A stretch of DNA of 5,331 nucleotides from Candidatus Sulfotelmatobacter sp. (GCA_030151135.1 JASLEQ010000115.1:1-5331); one strand, 5' to 3'. Counted from the stretch's first letter, positions 1 through 5,331 are shown. Program-made: numbers and translations. The notes: generated by a model from the sequence alone, not told the origin.

Positions 1-206
1 CACCAATAGTAACCCCTAAAAGACCGCCTTAAAGATGAGATGCAGGATGGCTGTTTTTGGGTTCTTGGGGGGTGGCGTCTTGGGTTCAAAATACACTCCC
101 GCCCGCCAGAGTTCCGGAGCAGGAGAATCGCAGCTGCCGAGACAGGATCAACGTGTGATGCTCTCTGAAATCGTTCTTGCCAATTCCCTTAGAGGATGAA
201 CTTGTC
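1..206 (+). repeat. Left arm of a 206-base imperfect inverted repeat
   Basis: This arm is the reverse complement of 442-647. Every base p pairs with base 648-p from 1 to 206 with no indel, and I find four mismatches, at 120, 179, 183 and 189; pairing breaks down from 207 onward. The arm contains the last 18 codons and stop of tatA (204-148 on the minus strand) and 147 bases beyond the stop. Pairing runs to the first base of the window, so the outer boundary of the repeat is not visible and the repeat may be longer. It may be a duplicated tatA 3' end, a recombination substrate, or a fold-back artefact. Confidence 0.95.
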
Positions 207-396
207 TCCTGTCTTCGACCTCCAGATGAGCGATCTCCTGCTCGATCTGCGCTTTAAATTCGTTGGAAGCCCGCCGGAACTCGTTCATGTACTTACCGAT
301 CTGGCGGGCGATCTCCGGCAGTTTCTTGGGCCCAAAGATAATTAGGGCCAGAAAGAACAGGAAGATCGTCTCGGAGAAACTCATGCCGATCATCAT
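148..396 (-). CDS. tatA: Twin-arginine translocase subunit, TatA/TatB family
   Basis: This 82-residue protein is a small subunit of the Sec-independent Tat pathway, which moves folded proteins across the inner membrane with TatC. It shows the family layout: a short periplasmic N-terminus with a polar Glu9, one membrane helix at about residues 8-22, the hinge FGPKKLPE at 21-28, an amphipathic helix at about 28-45, and a charged, probably coiled tail to residue 82. FGPKKLPE fits TatA; the Glu in the helix is also common in TatB and in single-subunit systems, so the A/B choice is not secure. Met1, Met2 and Met5 are all possible starts, and I see no clear Shine-Dalgarno before any of them. The last 18 codons lie in an inverted repeat whose other arm carries a second copy of them. 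No tatC is in view. Confidence 0.93.
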   Translation of the reverse strand: MMIGMSFSETIFLFFLALIIFGPKKLPEIARQIGKYMNEFRRASNEFKAQIEQEIAHLEVEDRRQVHPLRELARTISESITR

Positions 397-443
397 ACTG
401 CCGGAGAACGAAAGGCGGCAATGCTCGGGAGACGAAGTGGTGA

Positions 444-500
444 CAAGTTCATCCTCTACGGGAACTGGTAAGAACGATTTCAGAGAGCATCACACGTTGA
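444..500 (+). pseudogene. Orphan 3' end of a second tatA copy
   Basis: Read on the plus strand, these bases encode QVHPLRELVRTISESITR and a stop, matching the TatA C-terminus except for Ala73 changed to Val. The two other differences are silent (AGG/CGG for Arg, TTG/CTG for Leu). The codon just upstream, at 441-443, is TGA in this frame, and no TatA membrane helix or hinge is encoded before it, so this piece cannot be a working gene as it stands. It is either a relic of a duplicated tatA or the spare end of an invertible arrangement in which it would be joined to the interior segment. Confidence 0.6.
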
Positions 501-560
501 TCCTGTCTCGGCAGCTGCGATTCTCCTACTCCGGAACTCTGGCGGGCGGGAGTGTATTTT

Positions 561-591
561 GAACCCAAGACGCCACCCCCCAAGAACCCAA
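561..591 (+). repeat. Pair of GAACCCAA direct repeats, 23-base period
   Basis: GAACCCAA occurs at 561-568 and again at 584-591, with a run of six C between them. The same pair is mirrored in the left arm (57-64 and 80-87 on the opposite strand). A 23-base period is close to two helical turns, which would suit a dimeric DNA-binding protein, but no regulator is known and the pair could be chance in a low-complexity stretch. Confidence 0.4.
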
Positions 592-678
592 AAACAGCCA
601 TCCTGCATCTCATCTTTAAGGCGGTCTTTTAGGGGTTACTATTGGTGACTCCAGCCGACCGATTCCGTCCAATGAGGG

Positions 679-687
679 TGATATACT
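679..687 (+). promoter_or_regulatory. Extended -10 promoter for the S41 protease
   Basis: TGATATACT at 679-687 is a TG-N-TATACT extended -10 box, with 5 of 6 matches to TATAAT. No good -35 box lies 16-18 bases upstream, which is tolerated with an extended -10. Transcription would start near 694 and give a leader of about 55 bases before the ATG. The element lies just outside the inverted repeat. Confidence 0.5.
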
Positions 688-734
688 GCGTGTATTCAGC
701 GCGGTAGCTGGGGTGGAAGCTCTCGCCCTAAACT

Positions 735-739
735 AAGGA
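735..739 (+). promoter_or_regulatory. Shine-Dalgarno site of the S41 protease
   Basis: AAGGA at 735-739 lies nine bases before the ATG at 749 and supports that start. Confidence 0.7.
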
Positions 740-748
740 AATTCAAAG

Positions 749-2347
749 ATGGCTCGTAGTTCTCGCCGGTCGCTCTTCCTTGTAGCTTTTTTTCTCCTTG
801 CCTGCGGATTTCTGGGAATTCTTTTCGCCCAGCGTTCCGGCCAGCAGTCGTCGATGACCGGCGACTCCGACGTCAAGGACAGCCTGAAGCAATTCACCGA
901 TGTGTACGCGCTCGTCGAGGAGAACTATGCCGAGCCGGTGAATCCTGACAAGGCGATTTATAACGGCGCCATCCCCGGCATGCTGCACGCGCTCGATCCG
1001 CATTCCAATTTCTTTGATCCCAAGTCTTACGCGCTGATGCGCGAAGACCAGCGCGGCAAATACTACGGCGTGGGCATGACCGTCGGCCCGCGCAACAACA
1101 AAGTCATCGTCATTTTCCCCTTCGTCGGGACCCCGGCTTATAAGGCAGGCATTCATCCCGGCGATGTCATTATCGCCGTCGACGGCAAATCGACCGAGAA
1201 CATGAGCACCAGCGACGTTGCCGATTTGCTCAAAGGACCGAAAGGCACCACCGTTCACATCAGCATTTCGCGCGAAGGCGTCGAGAAGCCGATGGAGTTC
1301 ACGCTGGTCCGCGACGAGATTCCACGCTACTCCGTCGACGTCCACTTCCTGATCAAGCCAGGAATCGGATACATGCACGTCAACGGCTTCAATGAAACCA
1401 CCGAGCACGAAGTCTCAGAAGCGCTGGATTCATTTGGAGATCTGAAGGGACTGATTCTCGACCTTCGCGGTAACCCCGGCGGCTTGCTCAGTGAAGGTGT
1501 CGGCGTGGCCGACAAGTTCCTCAAAAAGGGACAGTTGATCGTTTCCCATCACGGTCGCGCTTCGGCTGAGAAGCGCTACGTGGCGCAGCACGGCAACGCA
1601 GGCAAGGATTATCCCATCGTCGTGCTGGTGAACCGCTTGACCGCTTCAGCCGCGGAGATCGTTTCCGGAGCAATTCAGGATCATGATCGCGGCCTGATTG
1701 TCGGCGAAGTGACGTTCGGTAAAGGGCTGGTACAGACCGTCTACCCGCTTTCGGAGAATACCGGTCTCGCCCTGACCACCGCTCACTACTACACGCCGAG
1801 TGGCAGACTGATTCAGCGCGACTACAGCAATATCTCGCTTTACGACTACTACTACAACCGCAGCGACGACAACAACACTGCGAACCGCGAGGTTAAGCTC
1901 ACCGACAGTGGACGCACTGTCTACGGTGGCGGAGGCATCACGCCCGACGTCAACATTCCTCCGATCAAGACGAACCATTTCCAGGACACGCTGCTCCAGC
2001 ACTACGCGTTCTTCAATTTCGCCAAGCGCTACGTCGTGGATCACCATCCGACCAAGAGCTTCGAAGTGGACGACGCTACCATGCAGGCGTTCCGCAAGTC
2101 CCTGGATGAAGCAAACGTTCCCTACACGCAGGCCGAACTCATCGACAATAGCGACTGGATCAAATCGAATATCAAGTCCGAGATCTTCGTCGATGCCTTC
2201 GGTCAGGACGAAGGTATGAAGGTACGGGCGGAGTCGGATCCAGAGGTCGTCAAGGCCCTCGATCTGCTGCCCCAGGCCAAGGCATTGGCCGATAACGCGA
2301 AGAAGATCGTCGCCGAGCACAATATGGCGCCGGTCCTGAACCGATAG
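749..2347 (+). CDS. S41 C-terminal processing protease with PDZ domain
   Basis: This 532-residue serine protease of the CtpA/Prc/Tsp family cuts proteins near their C-termini, normally in the periplasm. A basic N-terminus (SRRS, 5-8) precedes a hydrophobic segment at about 9-27, so it is exported or membrane-anchored. A helical region (about 40-100) is followed by a PDZ domain (about 103-190, with GIHPGDVI at 134-141), which in this family binds substrate C-termini. The S41 core follows: DLRGNPGG at 238-245, the nucleophile Ser300 in TASAAEI and the general base Lys325 in TFGKG. The 25-residue Ser-Lys gap is the one seen in Prc and D1 processing proteases. GGGITPD ends the core near 400. The C-terminal ~120 residues are charged and probably helical. 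It has its own promoter and terminator, so it appears monocistronic. The substrate cannot be told from the sequence. Confidence 0.95.
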   Translation: MARSSRRSLFLVAFFLLACGFLGILFAQRSGQQSSMTGDSDVKDSLKQFTDVYALVEENYAEPVNPDKAIYNGAIPGMLHALDPHSNFFDPKSYALMREDQRGKYYGVGMTVGPRNNKVIVIFPFVGTPAYKAGIHPGDVIIAVDGKSTENMSTSDVADLLKGPKGTTVHISISREGVEKPMEFTLVRDEIPRYSVDVHFLIKPGIGYMHVNGFNETTEHEVSEALDSFGDLKGLILDLRGNPGGLLSEGVGVADKFLKKGQLIVSHHGRASAEKRYVAQHGNAGKDYPIVVLVNRLTASAAEIVSGAIQDHDRGLIVGEVTFGKGLVQTVYPLSENTGLALTTAHYYTPSGRLIQRDYSNISLYDYYYNRSDDNNTANREVKLTDSGRTVYGGGGITPDVNIPPIKTNHFQDTLLQHYAFFNFAKRYVVDHHPTKSFEVDDATMQAFRKSLDEANVPYTQAELIDNSDWIKSNIKSEIFVDAFGQDEGMKVRAESDPEVVKALDLLPQAKALADNAKKIVAEHNMAPVLNR

Positions 2348-2366
2348 CCGCGTATGAATTTCACAG

Positions 2367-2396
2367 AGCCCGGGATGCGTTCCGGGCTTTGTTTTT
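2367..2396 (+). terminator. Intrinsic terminator after the S41 protease
   Basis: AGCCCGGGA (2367-2375) pairs with TTCCGGGCT (2380-2388) around the loop TGCG, giving a nine-pair stem with one G-U pair. It is followed by TTGTTTTT. It lies 20 bases after the protease stop and separates that gene from the Tad operon. Confidence 0.9.
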
Positions 2397-2435
2397 GCTC
2401 GCAGTTCCGAACATTTTGACGAGCCTCAGCTTTCA

Positions 2436-2464
2436 TTGACTTGGCCGTTCGGGTGGGCGAAAAT
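2436..2464 (+). promoter_or_regulatory. Candidate promoter of the Tad operon
   Basis: TTGACT at 2436-2441 (5 of 6 matches to the -35 consensus) lies 17 bases before GAAAAT at 2459-2464 (4 of 6 matches to the -10). It is the best sigma-70-like pair between the terminator and the first Tad gene. It would leave a leader of about 140 bases before the TTG at 2613. Confidence 0.45.
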
Positions 2465-2603
2465 ACGCGCTAGGCGCGGTTGCGGGGGCGATCGCGAATC
2501 TGGCAAGACCAACGCGTAGGTCGCCGCCATCGCTGTCATTCTGACGATTCATGGATCTTTTTCAGTCTTATACGCGGAGTGGGATCTCGCGCGGCGGGCC
2601 GTC

Positions 2604-2607
2604 GAGG
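2604..2607 (+). promoter_or_regulatory. Shine-Dalgarno site deciding the TTG start of tadV
   Basis: GAGG at 2604-2607 lies five bases before TTG at 2613. There is no in-frame ATG or GTG upstream before the stop at 2517-2519, so this site is the main support for the TTG start. Confidence 0.55.
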
Positions 2608-2612
2608 CTGGC

Positions 2613-3143
2613 TTGAACGCGCCTATACTCGCTGGAGCAGTGCTTCTGGCAGCGATTGCAGGCGTTACAGACCTGCGCAGCCGTCGAATCCCCAACTGGC
2701 TGACCGTCTCCGGACTCGTGGTCGGTTTAGCGGTGCGGGCGTGGTTTCAGGGGTGGGCCGGGGTAAAGACCTCCCTTCTTGGCGTTGTGCTGGGACTCGG
2801 CTTGTTACTGCCATTTGTTCTCCTGCGCAGCCTGGGCGCCGGAGACTGGAAACTTGCCGGAGCGTTGGGTGCCTTCGCCGGGCCTGCGCTTCTGACCGAT
2901 CTTCTGATTGCATCGGTGTTCGTCGCAGGTGTGATGGCGGCAGCGTTAGTGATCTACAAGGGACGCGTGCAGCAGACCATGCGCAATATCGGCCATATCC
3001 TGGTTTCGCTGGTAACCTTTCGGTTGCCCGAGGCCCGGGTCTCGCTCGATAATCCAGACGCTTTGAAGGTTCCTTACGGTGTCGCGTTGGCTCTGACCGT
3101 GATCCTGTATGCGGCGGCACACACCCAGGGAGTCGTTTCCTAG
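2613..3143 (+). CDS. tadV: A24 prepilin peptidase, TadV/CpaA type
   Basis: This 176-residue polytopic membrane aspartic protease removes the short leaders of Flp-type prepilins and TadE/TadG-like pseudopilins. The two catalytic Asp motifs of the A24 family are present: Asp20 in VTDLRSRRIPNW and Asp78 in the GAGD motif (75-78). Hydrophobic stretches lie near 5-18, 32-45, 53-72, 82-92, 95-115 and 162-172. The length suits the short TadV/CpaA class, which lacks the N-methylating domain of PilD. KVPYGVA near 162-168 is a family-typical C-terminal block. It starts at TTG with GAGG five bases before. The frame stays open upstream to a stop at 2517-2519, but without a standard start codon other than this TTG. 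Its stop touches the ATG of the next gene, which encodes a likely substrate. Confidence 0.9.
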   Translation: MNAPILAGAVLLAAIAGVTDLRSRRIPNWLTVSGLVVGLAVRAWFQGWAGVKTSLLGVVLGLGLLLPFVLLRSLGAGDWKLAGALGAFAGPALLTDLLIASVFVAGVMAAALVIYKGRVQQTMRNIGHILVSLVTFRLPEARVSLDNPDALKVPYGVALALTVILYAAAHTQGVVS

Positions 3144-3689
3144 ATGAAACGCGCCAGCCCTAAATCCGCTCGCCAGTTGCTGCATGAAAGCAGCGGCGCC
3201 GAGATCGCTGAAGCGGCAGCTGTTCTGCCCCTGATGTTTATGGTCCTGCTGGGAATCTTCTGGTTCGGCCAGGCCTTCAGCCTTTACGGAGCGATCACGC
3301 GTGCGGCTCAGGAAGGTGCGCGAGCCGGGTCGGCCCCTGGATGTACCACATGCGGAGGCGCGGCCACAAACACGACCTATGCCGCAACGGCTTCCGCGGC
3401 TGTGAACCAATCCTTGGTCGCATCCAAACTGGATCCCACCCTTGCGCAATCGTCGACCTACCCCGCTTACACATCGTGTGCCGGGTCCGTCATGCTCAAT
3501 TGCGGAAATACCGGAGCGGCTTGCATCCAGCTCCCGGTTCAGCTGTTGACGAATACACAAGGCGGAGGAGACTGCGGCGTTGCCGTCTATTTCCAGTACC
3601 CATTCAAATTCTGGCTGCCTTTCACTTCGATCAATAACCAGCGGATTATGCTGACCGCTTCGGCCACCGCCCGAATGGAGACAAATTGA
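3144..3689 (+). CDS. tadE: TadE-like pseudopilin (first copy)
   Basis: This 181-residue protein matches the TadE family, minor pilin-like components of the Tad pilus that are matured by the prepilin peptidase. The leader is 18 residues and basic, and ends in Gly18; Glu23 stands at +5 of the mature protein, as expected for this class. One hydrophobic helix follows at about 24-47, and then a helical segment with the typical run of small residues (ITRAAQEGARAGS). The rest is a Ser/Thr/Ala-rich exported domain with six cysteines (67, 70, 112, 120, 127, 144), including a CTTC pair, so disulfides are likely. The ATG directly follows the tadV stop; GGGAG at 3128-3132 is its probable ribosome site. 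The TGA stop overlaps the TTG start of the next gene. Confidence 0.88.
   Translation: MKRASPKSARQLLHESSGAEIAEAAAVLPLMFMVLLGIFWFGQAFSLYGAITRAAQEGARAGSAPGCTTCGGAATNTTYAATASAAVNQSLVASKLDPTLAQSSTYPAYTSCAGSVMLNCGNTGAACIQLPVQLLTNTQGGGDCGVAVYFQYPFKFWLPFTSINNQRIMLTASATARMETN
3677..3680 (+). promoter_or_regulatory. Shine-Dalgarno site deciding the TTG start of the second tadE
   Basis: GGAG at 3677-3680 lies five bases before TTG at 3686, inside the end of the previous gene. It favours this start over the internal ATG at 3752, which has no comparable site. Confidence 0.6.
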
Positions 3690-4330
3690 GTCCCTTCGAG
3701 CATCTATGGCGCAGGTTGCAGGACACAAAAGAGCTTGCGCAGTTTTCCGCCATGATTCGCGAGGAGCGCGCAGCCCAGATCGTGGAATTTGCCGTTGCGC
3801 TGCCTCTGCTGATCGTTTTTGTCGTTGGCATTTTCGATTTCAGCAACGCCTTCACGCTCAAGCAAAAACTCACCAACGTCGCTCGTGACGCCGCTCGCAC
3901 CGCTGCCGCGGAACCGACGTCTGACTTGGGAAACGCGGCGCCGATCTCAGTCACCGATGCGTTCTACGTGATCGACGACTATCTCAAGGCGAATAACATT
4001 AACGATTGCGGCGTGACGACACCGGGTCTCCTGGTCGCCAAACTGACGTGGCAGTTCAGCGTAGCCGCCGGCTCGAGTTCGCCTTGCGGCATCGTTATTA
4101 CGATTAACCGCGGATACTACTTCGATTTGCCCCAGCCGACTCAGGCGCCGGGCGTAACGTGCGCGCCCCAGACTCCTGGCCAGGGACTCACGCAGGTTCT
4201 CAGCACTTGTGTGAGCATTCAATATACATATCCGTGGCGCTTCGGGCAGGTTGCCACTCTGATCGGTGGAGGCAACAGCATGCTGCCGACCGTGATCTCC
4301 GGTGAGGCGGTCGCAGGAAACGAATTCTGA
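3686..4330 (+). CDS. tadE: TadE-like pseudopilin (second copy)
   Basis: This 214-residue protein is a second TadE-family pseudopilin. The motif AQIVEFAVALPL (30-41) leads a membrane helix at about 35-55, followed by DFSNAFTLKQKLTNVARDAARTAA, typical of the family. Glu34 would be at +5 if cleavage falls between Ala29 and Ala30, but the residue before the cut is Ala rather than the usual Gly. The distal exported domain has four cysteines (108, 134, 159, 175) and is Pro/Gly/Thr-rich. I chose TTG at 3686 because GGAG lies five bases upstream and TTGA couples the gene to the previous stop; starting at Met23 (3752) would give a shorter leader. It probably works beside the first TadE and the TadG-like protein in assembly or at the tip of the pilus. 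Confidence 0.86.
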   Translation: MSPFEHLWRRLQDTKELAQFSAMIREERAAQIVEFAVALPLLIVFVVGIFDFSNAFTLKQKLTNVARDAARTAAAEPTSDLGNAAPISVTDAFYVIDDYLKANNINDCGVTTPGLLVAKLTWQFSVAAGSSSPCGIVITINRGYYFDLPQPTQAPGVTCAPQTPGQGLTQVLSTCVSIQYTYPWRFGQVATLIGGGNSMLPTVISGEAVAGNEF

Positions 4331-5331
4331 TGAAAGTCACCCGACAATTTCGCCGTCTTCAGCGCAACGGTGAACAAGGGGTCACGATTGTCCTCGTCGC
4401 GATCGCGATGGTCGCAATCATGGCGATAGCCGCGATGTCGATCGATTTGGTGACGCTCTACCTGGCCCGCGAAGAGGCGCAGCGGTCCGCAGACACGGCA
4501 GCTCTTGCGGCGGCTCGAGTTATTTCTGTTTCTGGAATTACCGGGACCGGCGCTCCCGCCAACAATCCTGCAGCCTGGAGTCTTATATGCGGTCCCATCA
4601 CCGTCGGCACCACCAGTGGAGGCTGGGCGACTCAAGCCGCCACTTCGGTCGCCGCACAAAACACTGTGGGCGGACAGGTAGCGAACGTCAACGTCACCTA
4701 TTCTGATGGGACAACCAGCGGCGTCAATGACTGCTCCACACTCGGGGCGACCTTCGCAGTCAATCCAATGGTCACGGTGCAAATCACGCCCGTGACCATA
4801 CCAAGCTTTTTTTCTCGAATCTGGGGAAACACGGGTAGTACCGTCAGCGCTTCGGCAACAGCAGAGGCTTTCAATCCATCCGGTTCGAGTACCGAAGGCG
4901 TCACCACGACTGGCATGGTTACCCCCGTCCAGCCGCGATGCGTCAAGCCGCTCATGGTGCCGAATCTCGATCCCCGGGATGGAAGCTGCGGCATTAAACC
5001 CGCATGCCAGCCTCTTGTCAAGCCTGACGGAACGTTAGGGCACCCGGGCATTTCGTTGGGCGGGAACAGCGGCAATGGCATGATCGGCGAGGAATTCACC
5101 CTCTATGCCGATTGTGTTCCAGGTGGTACGAATTGCAGTCCCATCGACACCCCACCACAGGCGAACTCCTCGAGCTTCCCAATGTCCCCGAATCTCGAAT
5201 ACGCTCCTGGTGCAGTCGGTACGGGGGCTGTAGCTGTACCCTCCTGTTCTCAAAACACCGACAACTATCAAGCCGCAGTCGCCGGATGTGACCGTACGAC
5301 GGTATATCAATGCGGCCTGCAGTTCTCCCAG
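4330..5331 (+). CDS. tadG: TadG-like pilus assembly protein, 3' end outside the window
   Basis: This is an open frame of 334 codons with no stop before the window end. The ATG shares one base with the previous TGA, and AGGA at 4315-4318 is a plausible ribosome site. The N-terminus matches the TadE/TadG-like helix family: basic leader, Gly17 (GEQG), a hydrophobic helix at about 18-38, then SIDLVTLYLAREEAQRSADTAALAAAR (37-63), whose Asp39 and ADTAAL are typical. The following part to about 185 is Ser/Thr/Val/Ala-rich and probably beta-structured. From 204 to 328 there are eight cysteines (204, 220, 226, 262, 269, 306, 320, 328), suggesting a disulfide-stabilised extracellular domain. I see no von Willebrand A metal site (DxSxS) in the visible part, which longer TadG proteins can have. 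The naming rests on the N-terminus and its place after two TadE genes. Confidence 0.85.
   Translation, partial: MKVTRQFRRLQRNGEQGVTIVLVAIAMVAIMAIAAMSIDLVTLYLAREEAQRSADTAALAAARVISVSGITGTGAPANNPAAWSLICGPITVGTTSGGWATQAATSVAAQNTVGGQVANVNVTYSDGTTSGVNDCSTLGATFAVNPMVTVQITPVTIPSFFSRIWGNTGSTVSASATAEAFNPSGSSTEGVTTTGMVTPVQPRCVKPLMVPNLDPRDGSCGIKPACQPLVKPDGTLGHPGISLGGNSGNGMIGEEFTLYADCVPGGTNCSPIDTPPQANSSSFPMSPNLEYAPGAVGTGAVAVPSCSQNTDNYQAAVAGCDRTTVYQCGLQFSQ

Larger units (their letters stand above)
442..647 (-). repeat. Right arm of the 206-base imperfect inverted repeat
   Basis: This arm is the mirror copy of 1-206 (98% identity, gap-free), separated from it by a 235-base interior. It fills most of the gene-free stretch between the tatA start (396) and the protease start (749); the remainder is 45 unrecognised bases (397-441) and the protease promoter. 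The arm carries an orphan tatA 3' end (444-500) and the same post-stop DNA as the left arm. It ends about 30 bases before the extended -10 of the protease gene. A transcript crossing both arms could fold into a very long, nearly perfect hairpin. Confidence 0.95.

Noticed and set aside
528..560. Possible hairpin and T-run as a tatA terminator
   Set aside because: Only about five base pairs (ACTCC/GGAGT) with a long loop and a short, interrupted T-run; too weak to call.
263..562. A 99-codon plus-strand open frame across tatA and arm 2
   Set aside because: Its first half is the antisense of tatA and the rest is out of frame with the tatA-derived end in arm 2; the product looks like no protein family.
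501..632. A 43-codon open frame in phase with, and after, the tatA stop (also in the left arm on the minus strand)
   Set aside because: An open run of this length is expected fairly often by chance in GC-rich DNA; it has no start codon or ribosome site, and the one arm difference in it changes an amino acid.
1..647. The inverted repeat as the ends of a transposon or MITE
   Set aside because: No transposase or target duplication is visible, and the arm contents are the end of a housekeeping gene and its flank, not typical terminal repeats.
743..2320. Long minus-strand open frames opposite the S41 protease (743-1408 and 1646-2320)
   Set aside because: They mirror third-position GC in a clearly real gene; the translations have no recognisable domain and no ribosome sites.
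2480..3052. A 190-codon plus-strand open frame overlapping tadV
   Set aside because: It is rich in Arg, Ser and Gly without domain structure, while the overlapping frame has both A24 catalytic motifs and membrane helices.
2946..3728. A 260-codon minus-strand open frame opposite tadV and the first tadE
   Set aside because: It is antisense to two well-supported genes and of low-quality composition (many Arg, Ser, Gly, Cys).
4219..5310. Minus-strand open frames opposite the TadG-like gene
   Set aside because: The plus-strand frame is continuous from the coupled ATG at 4330 to the window end and has the family N-terminus; the antisense frames are by-products of it.

Overview
The window looks like chromosomal DNA from a Gram-negative bacterium of the Acidobacteriota (Terriglobia/Koribacter-like). 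This is an inference from the style of the TatA protein (FGPKKLPEIARQIGK core plus a charged tail), the S41 protease and the Tad pseudopilin cluster, not from a marker gene. No RNA gene, insertion sequence or CRISPR array is visible.

Left part (1-748): a tatA-family gene on the minus strand (148-396) sits inside a large imperfect inverted repeat. Arm 1 (1-206) pairs with arm 2 (442-647) without any indel and with four mismatches (202/206). The 235-base interior (207-441) holds the first ~63 codons of tatA; both arms carry the last ~18 codons of tatA and the DNA after its stop. Arm 2 therefore contains an orphan tatA 3' end facing right. Because the pairing is gap-free, inverting the interior would rebuild a full tatA reading the other way, towards the protease gene. 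This is the most unusual structure in the window. It could be a real invertible or duplicated locus, or an assembly artefact.

Middle (about 679-2396): a self-contained unit with an extended -10 promoter, a good ribosome site, an exported PDZ/S41 C-terminal processing protease (Ser300/Lys325) and a strong intrinsic terminator.

Right part (about 2436-5331): the start of a Tad (tight adherence/Flp-type pilus) operon on the plus strand: a likely promoter, an A24 prepilin peptidase (TadV/CpaA), two TadE-like pseudopilins and a TadG-like protein that runs off the window end. All four genes abut or overlap, so they are probably translationally coupled. The peptidase would cleave the leaders of the pseudopilins encoded directly after it. 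The major Flp pilin and the secretion ATPase are not in the window; the rest of the operon probably lies to the right.
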